Assembly: GCA_019635355.1 (NCBI GenBank)
Contig: JAHBZQ010000001.1
Coordinates: forward strand, 5,084,001 to 5,148,000
Length of the DNA stretch: 64,000 bases
Source of the DNA: Rhizobacter sp.
Lineage (GTDB): Bacteria > Pseudomonadota > Gammaproteobacteria > Burkholderiales > Burkholderiaceae_C
Direction: 5' to 3'
Shown: positions 23,974-32,642 of the stretch, piece after piece
Position numbering within the stretch: position 1 is the stretch's first letter
Layout of the letters: every line of letters starts with the position of its first letter
Program-made: the position numbers and the translations under genes
The notes under the pieces: model-generated
The model's database searches: none
What the model saw: only the letters and a program-made list of their open reading frames with translations
Told to the model about the DNA's origin: nothing

Positions 23974-24399
23974 GCCATTGTGCGGCCGAGAACTCTCCGG
24001 CTTGGCGGGGCGAGCGAAGGGCTCAACCAGATCTTGCTCAGCAGGGTGGTTTCTTGCTACGACCGCACGAGCAGGCTCCGTGGCACTGAGATTCACAGCC
24101 TCGTGTGGCACACCCGGCGGAACGAAAAGAAAGTCTCCGGCCTGGCTGACAACTTCGTTTTCGAGTGCGTGGCCCCATCGGGTAAGAACCTTTCCTTCTA
24201 GGACGTAGATGCCTGTCTCGTACCCAACGTGAATGTGCGGCTCGGCCTGTGCTCCTGGCGGAATGACTACCAGGTGCATGGAAAGGCCCGTAGCACCTAC
24301 GGTGGAGCCAGAGATGCCAACGAAGTACGGCAAACGCTGCCGAGTCATGACTTCGCGATCTGGCCTGAGGCCTTGCACTTCGCCGGTAGCGTTGTTCAT
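23968..24399 (-). CDS. Cupin-domain protein
   Basis: 143 residues. Motif 1 is HIHVGYETGIYVLEG (two histidines, glutamate) preceded by PPGAQAEP; motif 2 is GDFLFVPPGVPHEAVN with the last metal-binding histidine. All ligands of a mononuclear metal cupin are present. Could be a dioxygenase, isomerase or sugar-binding domain. Confidence 0.88.
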   Translation of the reverse strand: MNNATGEVQGLRPDREVMTRQRLPYFVGISGSTVGATGLSMHLVVIPPGAQAEPHIHVGYETGIYVLEGKVLTRWGHALENEVVSQAGDFLFVPPGVPHEAVNLSATEPARAVVARNHPAEQDLVEPFARPAKPESSRPHNGA

Positions 24400-24432
24400 G
24401 GCATTTCCAATTCAGCGAGCGGCTTCTATGGC

Positions 24433-24504
24433 GCCTAACGTTTGACATGAGAGGCGGCGCAAGGGCGTAGCCCTTGTGACGTCCTCTCGATGGAAGGGTT
24501 AGGC
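24433..24504 (-). repeat. attC site 45, class h
   Basis: Closes the cassette of 24499-25095. Confidence 0.95.
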
Positions 24505-25095
24505 ATCGCTCGCCACACTCGAGGAGCTGATGCGAAGACCGCAACGCTTGCACAAGGTGACTTCTCGGCCCTGCTTGTCTTTGAAGGTCTCAAGTCGATG
24601 GCTGATTTGAGCGCAGTAGCGGCGTGCGTACCATCGTTCGACCGCGTGCTGGACGGGAAAGACGACCAGAAATGCAAAGAAGGCGGGGATGAAAGTGACG
24701 AACTCTGCCCAGTCATTTCCGAGGTGACGCGCGAGGAGAAAAGTGGCTTTGTACAAGCAGTAGCCGAGAAGGCAAAGAGCTGCAAAGCCCAACCACAAAC
24801 CGTAGCTCTTACCTCTCTCTGCGATGGCCTTCTCTCTAAGCTGTGCAACCTGTGCTTTCGAGTCGGGTACCAGAGCTTCAAGCAGCGTCGCGCGCAAGCC
24901 TGGCTCTTGGAGGATGCGGAGGTATAGGGCCATACCGTCTGGCGGCTGTGAACCTGAGCGAGCTGCATCTGCATAGCGCGATGCCAGCAGATGGAATTCC
25001 TCTTCGTACTCCGCATAGCCAATCGTGCATACGTAGTCCACAAATCTGTGGCGGACTGGTATGTCGGCGGTTCGGTCGTACTTGGCATGTTCCAT
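24499..25095 (-). CDS. Two-helix membrane protein with cysteine tail
   Basis: 198 residues. Soluble helical N-terminal domain (about 1-85), two membrane helices (about 98-115 and 125-148), then a cytosolic tail with CKRCGLRI that could bind metal together with an upstream cysteine. Unrecognised. Confidence 0.72.
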   Translation of the reverse strand: MEHAKYDRTADIPVRHRFVDYVCTIGYAEYEEEFHLLASRYADAARSGSQPPDGMALYLRILQEPGLRATLLEALVPDSKAQVAQLREKAIAERGKSYGLWLGFAALCLLGYCLYKATFLLARHLGNDWAEFVTFIPAFFAFLVVFPVQHAVERWYARRYCAQISHRLETFKDKQGREVTLCKRCGLRISSSSVASDA

Positions 25096-25100
25096 GCGAT

Positions 25101-25169
25101 GCCTAACGTTTGACATGAGAGGCATGACCCGGCTTGCCGGGGCATGTCCTCTCGATGGAAGGGTTGGGC
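25101..25169 (-). repeat. attC site 46, class a
   Basis: R'' GTTGGGC matches GCCCAAC at 25581. Confidence 0.95.
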
Positions 25170-25181
25170 GTCATTCTTCGC

Positions 25182-25577
25182 CTAGAACCGATTGGCTTCA
25201 AGCCAGGCTGTGAAGGATGCAGCATTGGCTATGTATTCGCCTGTCTCGTGATCGGCGAACACAACCAGGGGCTCAGCATCTCCGGCTTTGACCCAGCAAT
25301 AGAGATCACCGCATTGGTTGTCGGCAAAAGGGACGTATTTGTGCCCATCGACTTGAGGAAGGCTACTGACTATCTCGACCGGGCCTAAAACCTCATGTGA
25401 AATTCTTAGCTCACTCAAGCCGCCGAGCTTGACGAACTCGCGATAGCTCGCCGGGAACCTGAAGCCAAGCTCATCTTCTGCTGAGCGCAACTGCGACTCG
25501 CTGACTTGCTCAACTTCAGGGTCTCGCGCAGACCGACCGGACGAAAGGATTCGCTCGATTTCGCTAGGAGGATTCAT
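25182..25577 (-). CDS. SMI1/KNR4-family protein
   Basis: 131 residues. SAEDELGFRFPASYREFVKL followed by GGLSELRI is a textbook SUKH opening, and FADNQCGDLYCWVKAGDAEP its central part. Third SUKH protein here. Likely an orphan immunity protein. Confidence 0.87.
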   Translation of the reverse strand: MNPPSEIERILSSGRSARDPEVEQVSESQLRSAEDELGFRFPASYREFVKLGGLSELRISHEVLGPVEIVSSLPQVDGHKYVPFADNQCGDLYCWVKAGDAEPLVVFADHETGEYIANAASFTAWLEANRF

Positions 25578-25580
25578 GAC

Positions 25581-25652
25581 GCCCAACGTTTGACATGAGA
25601 GGCGGCCGACGGGCGTAGCCCGTTGGACGTCCTCTCGATGGAAGGGTTAGAG
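25581..25652 (-). repeat. attC site 47, class h variant
   Basis: Loop GACGGGCGTAGCCCGTTGG; R'' GTTAGAG. Confidence 0.95.
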
Positions 25653-26150
25653 CGCATTTTGGCTCCGACAGAACTGCTCGACCCACTCTGCTTGAGCGGT
25701 TGTGGCCGGCATGGAAAATCCTCTGCTGCGGCTGAGCAAGTGAAAGATGTTTTGGCTTGGTGCGCCCAGGAGGTGAAGAAGGCTACCTGCCACTACTCCG
25801 GTGCGACCGATACCCGCCCGGCAATGAATGGCGACTGCTTGGCCTTGCTGAAGGCGTGAATGCAGAACTACCAATAGCTCATAGAGCTTTTCGTGAGAAC
25901 TTGGTACGCCCCAATCTTGGACGGGGAAGTGCAGGAACTCGATTTCTTGGCTCTCGCAGAGGCTTGTCTGGGCCTGTAGGTTTAAGTTTTCTATCTCGTG
26001 ACTTTCGAGAAGCGAGACGACTACGCCAATGGACTCTTTGTGCCAGCCAGCAACTTCGTCTTTGAGTTGCTCCCCGCTTCGTGGCCGAGGCATCAGTGCG
26101 AGCCTATATGGCTCGATTCCTTGAACCCAATGAAGTTCTGGCCGCAGCAC
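25647..26150 (-). CDS. Dual-specificity/tyrosine phosphatase-like protein
   Basis: 167 residues, GTG start. The P-loop AIHCRAGIGRTGVVAGSLL has all C-x5-R residues, and the upstream LHFPVQDWGVP supplies the general-acid aspartate. A complete small cysteine phosphatase. Near-twin of 48610-49113. Substrate could be a phosphoprotein or an RNA/inositol phosphate. Confidence 0.9.
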   Translation of the reverse strand: MLRPELHWVQGIEPYRLALMPRPRSGEQLKDEVAGWHKESIGVVVSLLESHEIENLNLQAQTSLCESQEIEFLHFPVQDWGVPSSHEKLYELLVVLHSRLQQGQAVAIHCRAGIGRTGVVAGSLLHLLGAPSQNIFHLLSRSRGFSMPATTAQAEWVEQFCRSQNAL

Positions 26151-26159
26151 TTGAATGCG

Positions 26160-26228
26160 CTCTAACGTTTGACATGAGAGGCGGCGCCCGGCCTGCCGGG
26201 CGACGTCCTCTCGATGGAAGGGTTGGGC
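26160..26228 (-). repeat. attC site 48, class d
   Basis: Closes NC1 copy 3. Confidence 0.95.
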
Positions 26229-26525
26229 GGCGCTTGCCTCGATGGGGCAGGGCGCAGCCAGGCGATCAACTTTAGCCGGCGTGCGCTTTCAGGGCGCATC
26301 GGTTCGCAGCAAGCCTCGGCTGGTGCAGGGCGCCCACGCCGGCTAACCAACGGACTGACTGACGATGGCTGCATCGAGTGGGCACGGTGACTTGCAGAGT
26401 GCACAGACGAAAACATTGCGGTGGTGAACGCAGGCAGGAACTTGCTCTTCTTGCGATGAGGTACTGAACTGGCCATTGGTCTGCCACCGAATTTCTCGAA
26501 GGCGACATGCCTCGTCTTTAGTGCC
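26229..26525 (-). repeat. NC1 cassette, copy 3
   Basis: Belongs with copies 6 and 7 to a sub-group whose sequence reads GGCTAACC in place of GGCTAAACCC, shifting the frame relative to copies 1, 2, 4, 5 and 8. Confidence 0.8.
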
Positions 26526-26594
26526 GCTCAACGTTTGACATGAGAGGCTCGACCCGGCTTGCCGGGGCGAGTCCTCTCGATGGAAGGGTTAGGC
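26526..26594 (-). repeat. attC site 49, class b
   Basis: Closes the cassette of 26589-26993. Confidence 0.95.
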
Positions 26595-26993
26595 GCCACT
26601 GTTGGCACCCCTAAGAACCTTGATTGGATCGAGCACGAAAGTGGCTGCTCGTGACTTCTCCAGAGAAAGCCGAATGGCCTCGGGGGATGCTTCTACTGGC
26701 TTCCAGTATTCGGCGGAGAACAGTCCGCATTCGATAAGTGTCGCGAGTTCCGAGAGCTTTCCGATGAACTGCTGCGGATTCCTGCGTGCGTCTATGCGTG
26801 CTGAAAGCTCTGCGCTTCCATCTTCATTGACCAAGACATCAATGCGATTTCCTTCTTCTAGGCCATAGAGAAACCAATCTTCCAGTACGACGGAGGGTTC
26901 TCCGAAGTGAGCCGCAAGCCAATCGCGGGCGTGGGCTACTTTCTGCGGCTGGATCGCTGGAAATTCGTGCCCGTCGGCAGTTTTCCATGGCAT
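26589..26993 (-). CDS. Hypothetical protein
   Basis: 134 residues from ATG 26993, chosen because GGGAGG lies 4 bases upstream; an ATG at 27041 would add 16 residues without a ribosome site. Alpha/beta, soluble: HARDWLAAHFGEPSVVLEDW and IDVLVNEDGSAELSARIDAR. Unrecognised; the strand-turn pattern would fit an immunity protein. Confidence 0.7.
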   Translation of the reverse strand: MPWKTADGHEFPAIQPQKVAHARDWLAAHFGEPSVVLEDWFLYGLEEGNRIDVLVNEDGSAELSARIDARRNPQQFIGKLSELATLIECGLFSAEYWKPVEASPEAIRLSLEKSRAATFVLDPIKVLRGANSGA

Positions 26994-27056
26994 CGCTCCT
27001 CCCAGCGGGAAGAAGGAGAGATCGAATTGCCAGATAGCCATAAGCGAGCTGGTGGC

Positions 27057-27125
27057 GTCTAACGTTTGACATGAGAGGCTCGACCCGGCTTGCCGGGGCG
27101 AGTCCTCTCGATGGAAGGGTTAGGC
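27057..27125 (-). repeat. attC site 50, class b
   Basis: Closes the zinc-ribbon cassette. Confidence 0.95.
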
Positions 27126-27132
27126 CGCAACT

Positions 27133-27552
27133 TTAGTACTCGACTTCTTCGCATTGAAGCTTGCCCGATTTGCACTTCGGGCAAGTCTCCCCAGAGTTGA
27201 AATCCAGCTTTAGCGCGCTTTCGGCGTTGCACTCAGGGCAGGCTAGGGACTCAATCGGATAGTGCGCGTGACTGGGGGACTCTCCTTCTTGAACTTCGAT
27301 CAAGATGCCTGTTGCCTCGCGCGTGACACGAAGTAGGACTTTGCGCTTCTTGGTCTTTGGATCGAAGGTCCTTACAAGCTTGTGAAGCTCGAGTACTTCC
27401 CCAATGTTTGGGCCCCAAGAACTTCTGGTGGGAAAGCAGAACTCAGTTGCACATGCGGAGCACATTACTGCGGCAGCACCTGCGTGATGCGAATGACCGC
27501 CGGAAAATGTGAAGTCACATACCTTGCACGTGCAGTAGTGGTCGTGTTGCAT
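27133..27552 (-). CDS. Double zinc-ribbon protein
   Basis: 139 residues with several cysteine pairs: CTCKVC (8-13), CSAC (31-34), CPEC (about 103-106) and CPKC (about 121-124). Probably two zinc sites around a central strand domain (KKRKVLLRVTREATGILIEV). Function unknown. Confidence 0.8.
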   Translation of the reverse strand: MQHDHYCTCKVCDFTFSGGHSHHAGAAAVMCSACATEFCFPTRSSWGPNIGEVLELHKLVRTFDPKTKKRKVLLRVTREATGILIEVQEGESPSHAHYPIESLACPECNAESALKLDFNSGETCPKCKSGKLQCEEVEY

Positions 27553-27565
27553 CGGCTTTGTTGCG

Positions 27566-27740
27566 GCCTAACGTGATATGGACATTAATCTGGGAAGCCA
27601 GATGTAGCCACAAGTGGCTAGATCTAGCCATTTGTGGATAGATGTGGAATCCATATCTATCCACCTTTAAAACTTGGCCGAAGCGTACCAGTGGGGGCAG
27701 TACAGCCGGCTGAGGAAGTTCACCGAGGCCCCCTGGCGAC
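27566..27740 (-). repeat. NC4 palindromic mini-cassette, copy 1
   Basis: R' box GCCTAAC at 27566-27572, then GATATGGA (27574-) pairing with TCCATATC (27650-27657), with inner palindromes AGCCACAAGTGGCT and CCACAAGTGGCTAGATCTAG... to TTTGTGG. No normal attC right arm or R'' is seen. A conserved tail of about 80 bases (AACTTGGCCGAAGCGTACCA then GGGGGCAGTACAGCCGGCTG) completes it. No ORF. Confidence 0.8.
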
Positions 27741-27809
27741 GCCTAACGTTTGACATGAGAGGCTCGACCCGGCTTGCCGGGGCGAGTCCTCTCGATGGAA
27801 GGGTTAGGC
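27741..27809 (-). repeat. attC site 51, class b
   Basis: Its R' belongs to the NC4 cassette to the left; closes the cassette of 27846-28361. Confidence 0.95.
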
Positions 27810-27845
27810 CTCGCGCGGAGTGGCACGCTTGACTCGCTTTGAAGC

Positions 27846-28361
27846 TCACATTGCGTCATGCGAATCTGAGACCTTCCGGTCGTACTTTGACAAGAACTCT
27901 TCCTTTGACTTTGATGTTCGCCACAGACGAGTGATGTACTCGAATTCTTGATCGAAAGGTCTTTGGAAGGGCTCAGTGTCGGTGGCGTATTCGCAATTTC
28001 TAGCAAGCATCACGAGCCAGCTCGGTTGACCGAGGTCGTAGAACAGGCGCCATAACTTTGGTTCGAGCGACACAACGTTCTCTTTACCTTCCTTGTATGC
28101 GTGGTACAGGTCAACAATCAGTTTTCCTGCTGCCAACTCATCGCTCAATGCCCCTGGCGCGATGTAGCGTTCGACGATCTGAAGGACAAGTGGATCGACT
28201 TCATCTGCTCGTGTTGCTGCGGCCAGCATGACGACATCGAGATCGTCGCCTTCTTCGTCGCGACGTAAACGCTCGATAGCCCAATCGATGCAATCCGTCC
28301 AGCTTGCATCTCCTGTGCGCATACGGAAGTGAAGTGCTTGCAGCTGCTCAACGGCATTCAT
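27846..28361 (-). CDS. Hypothetical helical protein
   Basis: 171 residues, acidic, helical throughout; SWTDCIDWAIERLRRDEEGD and LSDELAAGKLIVDLYHAYKE are amphipathic helices. It ends before attC with its own stop. Resembles helical immunity proteins in style only. Confidence 0.72.
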   Translation of the reverse strand: MNAVEQLQALHFRMRTGDASWTDCIDWAIERLRRDEEGDDLDVVMLAAATRADEVDPLVLQIVERYIAPGALSDELAAGKLIVDLYHAYKEGKENVVSLEPKLWRLFYDLGQPSWLVMLARNCEYATDTEPFQRPFDQEFEYITRLWRTSKSKEEFLSKYDRKVSDSHDAM

Positions 28362-28367
28362 CGCGAG

Positions 28368-28436
28368 GCCTAACGTTTGACATGAGAGGCGGCGCCCGGC
28401 CTGCCGGGTGACGTCCTCTCGATGGAAGGGTTGGGC
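28368..28436 (-). repeat. attC site 52, class d
   Basis: CCTGCCGGGTGAC variant; R'' GTTGGGC matches 28863. Confidence 0.95.
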
Positions 28437-28437
28437 G

Positions 28438-28851
28438 TCATTTCGCCTCTGGATTCTCTTGAGTTCGACGCCACCGTTTCGCTAAGGCGAACGCTCGATG
28501 ACGAAATGCCTGAGGTAGGTTCTTTTCTTGCGACATTGTCTCTAGGGCCCCCGCAAGCGGCTCATTGATTGGAAGGCCACTCTCAAGCCAGGAAACCGCG
28601 AGTTCTGGCCAGTGAGACCCCCAAGAGGAAAGCGCGAATACAGCCAGCTTTTCTAGTGACACGCACTCGACTTCGCGAGTAGAAACTCCGGCCTCCACGA
28701 GCTTTGCGTGAAGCTGAGCCTTAACTTCATGCCACGGATGTTCGAGGAGCGGAAGCAAGGGCATGTAGCTGTGCCCTGACGTGACAGCTGAAAGCGTCTC
28801 TTGATTCGCTTTGAGGCGCAGACAGATCTCTTCGACGGACTGGCTCGGCAT
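28438..28851 (-). CDS. Hypothetical helical protein
   Basis: 137 residues, helical. GHSYMPLLPLLEHPWHEVKA and HWPELAVSWLESGLPINEPL suggest HEAT-like helical pairs. Unrecognised, soluble. Confidence 0.68.
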   Translation of the reverse strand: MPSQSVEEICLRLKANQETLSAVTSGHSYMPLLPLLEHPWHEVKAQLHAKLVEAGVSTREVECVSLEKLAVFALSSWGSHWPELAVSWLESGLPINEPLAGALETMSQEKNLPQAFRHRAFALAKRWRRTQENPEAK

Positions 28852-28862
28852 GGCTCTATGAC

Positions 28863-28934
28863 GCCCAACGTTTGACATGAGAGGCGCTTGGAGGCCGCAG
28901 GCCGGAAAGCGTCCTCTCGATGGAAGGGTTGGGC
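28863..28934 (-). repeat. attC site 53, class g
   Basis: Loop GAGGCCGCAGGCC; R'' GTTGGGC matches 29499. Confidence 0.95.
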
Positions 28935-28967
28935 ATCACTATAGAGGAGGGTTTCAACAACTGCGAG

Positions 28968-29447
28968 CTACTGGCGAAGTGGGGCGGCGATGCCTTTGAC
29001 ATTGACTTTTCCAGTCGAGCCTCCTCCTCCAGGGCGACCGAAGCGCACGTTGTCTTGTGGCTCATTTAGAACCACTTTGCAGTTTATGTAGAGAAAGAAG
29101 CGAGTCTTGTCATCAACCGCTGCACCGCTTGTGCAGCCAGAGGCCGGTATCGGCGTGGGTCTACATGCTGGAGCGCGGCTGCATATTTCTCGTGCCACTG
29201 AACTGCATGCAGACCATCTCTCGGATTTCTCTGTGTAGCTGACGGAGCCATCTCGATTGCAAAGTTCTCTCATTGCGAGATAGCTTGCTGAATCATTTCC
29301 TTGCTCAACTGCTCCGTTGAAGCCGAGCCAAAGTTCTTCCGTAGAGTATTCAGAGATCGCCTTCGGACGGGCGGTGAATAAGAGGAAGGCGATTCCAAGG
29401 ACAAGCCCAAGAGCAACGATAAGAGTGACCTTCACTGAACGGCGCAT
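28968..29447 (-). CDS. Membrane-anchored periplasmic protein
   Basis: 159 residues; the start at 29447 is fixed by AGAAAGG five bases upstream. One N-terminal membrane helix (about 6-26, VTLIVALGLVLGIAFLLF), then a domain with six cysteines (ELCNRDG, SACSSVAREICS, ACRPTP, GCTSG, INCKV), likely disulphide-bonded in the periplasm. Unrecognised. Confidence 0.75.
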   Translation of the reverse strand: MRRSVKVTLIVALGLVLGIAFLLFTARPKAISEYSTEELWLGFNGAVEQGNDSASYLAMRELCNRDGSVSYTEKSERWSACSSVAREICSRAPACRPTPIPASGCTSGAAVDDKTRFFLYINCKVVLNEPQDNVRFGRPGGGGSTGKVNVKGIAAPLRQ

Positions 29448-29498
29448 ATTTACCTTTCTCCTCTCGAATTCGTGCTGTGAAGGCGCGGCTTGAGTGAT

Positions 29499-29567
29499 GC
29501 CCAACGTTTGACATGAGAGGCACGACCCGGCTTGCCGGGGCGGGTCCTCTCGATGGAAGGGTTAGGC
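29499..29567 (-). repeat. attC site 54, class c variant
   Basis: ACGACCCGG/CCGGGGCGG, one stem mismatch. Confidence 0.95.
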
Positions 29568-29870
29568 GGCGCAGCATTCGAGGAAGCAAGGCGCAGCCCG
29601 ACGAGCAACTTTAGCCGGCGTGTGCTATCAGGGCACATCGGTTCGCGGCATAGCTTGGACGGTGCAGGGCGCCCACGACGGCTAAACCCAAGGACTGACT
29701 GACGACGACTGCATCGAGTTGGCACGGTCATCTGCTCGATGCTCAGGGAAACACATTGCGATGGCGAACGCAGGCAGAACACTCTCTTGGATGAGCCCCG
29801 AAGCCTGCCAAACGGGAGAAAGGCAATGACAGCCATCTTTGCAACTCGGCACGGCTTTACCTTTAGCGCC
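29568..29870 (-). repeat. NC1 cassette, copy 4
   Basis: Same sub-group as copies 1 and 2. Confidence 0.8.
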
Positions 29871-29939
29871 GCCTAACGTTTGACATGAGCTGCATGACCC
29901 GGCTTGCCGGGGCATGTCAGCTCGATGGAAGGGTTAGGC
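29871..29939 (-). repeat. attC site 55, class i
   Basis: Closes the zinc-binding cassette 29934-30356. Confidence 0.95.
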
Positions 29940-30356
29940 GTTCGCGAGCAACTTGGCCAGCATGTTTTTCTTGGCGGTGTTGGGTTTGTAAGGAACATAC
30001 GCCTCCAGAGCAACTAAGAGTTCTGACCAATGATTGAGGAATGATTTGTCGGTTTGCAGCTTTGCTTTGCTTTCAGCCCACCGTTCCTCACATTCCACAA
30101 GCATGTTGCGAATCCGATGTGATTCGGACCAGCAGTTCGCGCAAAGCGAACGATGTTGATCAATGCTCGCCTTCTTTACCTCATACGTGTACTTCTGGTC
30201 TTGAGCAGTGAAGACACATTCCACTTTGCAACGCCAGCACTTGTACGGCTTGTCCTTGTACTCACGAGTGAAACCATACGAGACGGTTTGTTTGCTCTTG
30301 TCCGACCACTGCTCCGGGTCTGCCGTTACGGACGTTGGTCTGTCGCTCTGTTTCAT
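29934..30356 (-). CDS. Zinc-ribbon (zf-trcl-like) protein
   Basis: 140 residues. DKPYKCWRCKVECVFTAQDQ then KYTYEVKKASID and RSLCANCW is the probable zinc-binding domain often called zf-trcl (C-x2-C ... C-x2-C), with VFTAQDQKYTYEVK as its hallmark. The C-terminal 70 residues are helical (SHRIRNMLVECEERWAESKA). Close paralogue at 59094-59516. Confidence 0.82.
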   Translation of the reverse strand: MKQSDRPTSVTADPEQWSDKSKQTVSYGFTREYKDKPYKCWRCKVECVFTAQDQKYTYEVKKASIDQHRSLCANCWSESHRIRNMLVECEERWAESKAKLQTDKSFLNHWSELLVALEAYVPYKPNTAKKNMLAKLLANA

Positions 30357-30362
30357 ACGAAC

Positions 30363-30431
30363 GCCTAACGTGCTACATGAGAGGCGGCGCCCGGCCTGCC
30401 GGGCGACGTCCTCTCGATGGGCGGGTTATAC
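30363..30431 (-). repeat. Variant attC site 56 (TGCTAC type)
   Basis: Same variant as site 6, again on an NC3 cassette; R'' GTTATAC matches 30711. Confidence 0.9.
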
Positions 30432-30710
30432 GCAGCCCCAACGCCGAAGGCAAACGGGCTGCAGAGGGAAGAGGCAGCTCGAAGCTGAGCCAGCCTGCAG
30501 GAAGCAAAGGGCGGCCGCGACTGGCCACACCTTCCGGTGGGTGGCAAAGCACAGGCCAACTCTCGAACGCCGACCAGAGGCAGCGCGTTCAGCCGCGGTC
30601 CCGATGGGCGGCGCTCAGGTAGTGGCATGTCATGCCAGAGCGTGGCCGCCAAGTGGCGGCGCCGAGCTTTGAATGGCACGGACGACACGCTCATATGCTC
30701 CTAGCGAGGC
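30432..30710 (-). repeat. NC3 cassette, copy 2
   Basis: Same length and organisation as 3518-3796; the 109-codon frame (30365-30694) is retained with no indel. Confidence 0.7.
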
Positions 30711-30782
30711 GTATAACGTTTGACATGAGAGGCGGCGCAAGGGCGTAGCCCTTGTGACGTCCTCTCGATGGAAGGGTTAGGC
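30711..30782 (-). repeat. attC site 57, class h
   Basis: R' GTATAAC from NC3; R'' GTTAGGC. Confidence 0.95.
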
Positions 30783-31223
30783 GGCGCGCCGCGGCCTGCC
30801 TGTGACTTAGCAGCGCTGCACGGCCTGGCGCACATGGTGCCACCACTTCGGGCCTCTCGACAAAGCGAACGAGCCAAGCTGCCGTACCCGGCAGCGCCCA
30901 TGGACTGACTGCCAGGCGCAGCACTGCGGCGCAGAGCGCCAACCACGAACACGGTTGAACCGGCCGTGCCTACTGAGCGAGCAGTGCGAGAAAGAGCTTG
31001 GCCTGAACGGTAGAGCCCAGCCTGACGAACAACGGCGGTTCTCACCTCGACGCTCCCAGCCGGAACTGAAAAACGGACCTTGGAACCTGCGGCGCGGTGC
31101 GAGGCCAGCCAAGGAATAAGCGAGCTTCAGCCGACTTGGTGGGACGCCTCGATGCCGGCGCTTGCGAATGCGGCTTTGAACGAAGGCTCAGTGGCAACAA
31201 GAACACTTCGCACCTCTCGCGAT
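30783..31223 (-). repeat. NC2-related non-coding cassette
   Basis: 441 bp without a convincing gene. The junction end (GGCTTTGAACGAAGGCTCAG then TGGCAACAAGAAC) and the block CAGCGCCCATGGACTGACTG resemble NC2, but the NC2 reading frame is broken here. Nothing else seen. Confidence 0.55.
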
Positions 31224-31292
31224 GCCTAACGTTTGACATGAGAGGCATGACCCGGCTTGCCGGGGCATGTCCTCTCGATGGAAGGGTTAGCC
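31224..31292 (-). repeat. attC site 58, class a
   Basis: R'' GTTAGCC, rare, matches GGCTAAC at 31936. Confidence 0.95.
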
Positions 31293-31298
31293 GTCGGC

Positions 31299-31919
31299 CT
31301 ACTGCGTGAAAGCGAACGACCCGAGAACCTTTTCAAAGACGGGCGAAAGTTGTGCAAATGCTTGTTTTGCGGAGTTTTCGTCGGCTACTGAAACCCCGCA
31401 GTTGATGGACCAGATTTGACCCGGCGTGAGCGTCATTGCAATGATCTGTCGTCGCACATACTTTCCTTGAAGGTTTTCCATATCAGCGTCTATGACCCCT
31501 ACCAGCGCTGGTATTGAGTTGATCGCTGCGCGTCGTGTTGAAAGCACCCGAATATTCGTTGCAACAGCGCCTATGTATCCGGCCCATGACGCTGAGTCAG
31601 TACCGAGTGCGCGAATCTCCGCGTTTAGCTCAGCTTGGGTCATGCGCTCAATTTCCTTGCTCCGCTTGGCGACGACGTTGCAGTTGCCCGCTCCGGACGG
31701 CGGGCTTGCGGAGAACCTGGTGTTTGGCGTTCTCTTCGGTGGTTGTACCCAGTGTGATGGATAGCTGATCCTGAAGCCGGCCGTTTGATCTGTGAACGTT
31801 GGCCAAAAGTTAGAGTTTGCCGAGTCAACATCCCGACCGAATGCAGGGCAAGCGGCTATGAGCAAGGCCACCTGTAAGCCCATCATCGTTCTATGAAATC
31901 TCGGCTTTTTACGACGCAT
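31299..31919 (-). CDS. Secreted hypothetical protein (PsbP-like pattern)
   Basis: 206 residues with a signal peptide (about 1-28, MGLQVALLIAACPAFG). The mature part starts with FTDQTAGFRISYPSHWVQPP, a phrase typical of PsbP/DcrB-like periplasmic domains, followed by two cysteines (AGNCN, INCGV). Function unknown. Confidence 0.75.
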   Translation of the reverse strand: MRRKKPRFHRTMMGLQVALLIAACPAFGRDVDSANSNFWPTFTDQTAGFRISYPSHWVQPPKRTPNTRFSASPPSGAGNCNVVAKRSKEIERMTQAELNAEIRALGTDSASWAGYIGAVATNIRVLSTRRAAINSIPALVGVIDADMENLQGKYVRRQIIAMTLTPGQIWSINCGVSVADENSAKQAFAQLSPVFEKVLGSFAFTQ

Positions 31920-31935
31920 GAATGCGAACTCCGAC

Positions 31936-32004
31936 GGCTAACGTTTGACATGAGAGGCGGCGACCGGCTTGCCGGGCGACGTCCTCTCGATGGAAGGGTT
32001 AGGC
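31936..32004 (-). repeat. attC site 59, class d
   Basis: GGCGACCGG variant; closes the cassette of 32024-32536. Confidence 0.95.
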
Positions 32005-32023
32005 AGCAGTGGTGGCACGGCAT

Positions 32024-32536
32024 TCATACGGGTGCCTCCTTCTTGGCTCGGACCTTCACTCGAACTCTATGCCCACGGCCACCATGCGCGGTATAGAGAA
32101 TAAGAAAAAGGTACCCGCGCTCTGCCTTGGCAACGATGTCTTCTGTCTGATCAGCGAGACCTATCCATTGCGCGCCAACTTCAAAGCGATACGGAATGCG
32201 CTGTGCTTGCGATGGCTCGTTGACTATGAATGCTTCCGTTGCCTTCTTGCGAGTGATGTAGGCGCACCACCAAGACTCAAAGTACATACCACCCAAGTTT
32301 GTGATCGTCGTTGGTTGATCTCCAACATTCATCGCGGTGATCGAGATGTACGTCTTGGGATCTGGGATGTGGCCGCCAAGAATCTTCATTCCGGTGGACG
32401 CTGACAAATCAACCTTGGGGCCAGACGCCAGCCACTTGTACGCATCCCAGCCCAAAACGAACGTTGAGATGATCGCCGCGTACGCGGCTATGCCTAGAGT
32501 GAGAAGTTCGTTCTGATTGAAGGTATAGGCCGCCAT
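32024..32536 (-). CDS. Membrane-anchored hypothetical protein
   Basis: 170 residues. One N-terminal membrane helix (about 10-30, LTLGIAAYAAIISTFVLGWD), then a beta-rich domain (KVDLSASTGMKILGG, YISITAMNVGDQPTTITNLG), an Ig-like sandwich by pattern. GGAG eight bases before the ATG. Confidence 0.75.
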   Translation of the reverse strand: MAAYTFNQNELLTLGIAAYAAIISTFVLGWDAYKWLASGPKVDLSASTGMKILGGHIPDPKTYISITAMNVGDQPTTITNLGGMYFESWWCAYITRKKATEAFIVNEPSQAQRIPYRFEVGAQWIGLADQTEDIVAKAERGYLFLILYTAHGGRGHRVRVKVRAKKEAPV

Positions 32537-32573
32537 ATGTTGGTCTCCCTGGTGCCCGGGACGCGATTCTGCT

Positions 32574-32642
32574 GCCTAACGTTTGACATGAGAGGCATGA
32601 CCCGGCTTGCCGGGGCATGTCCTCTCGATGGAAGGGTTAGGC
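32574..32642 (-). repeat. attC site 60, class a
   Basis: Closes the Mrr-like cassette. Confidence 0.95.
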
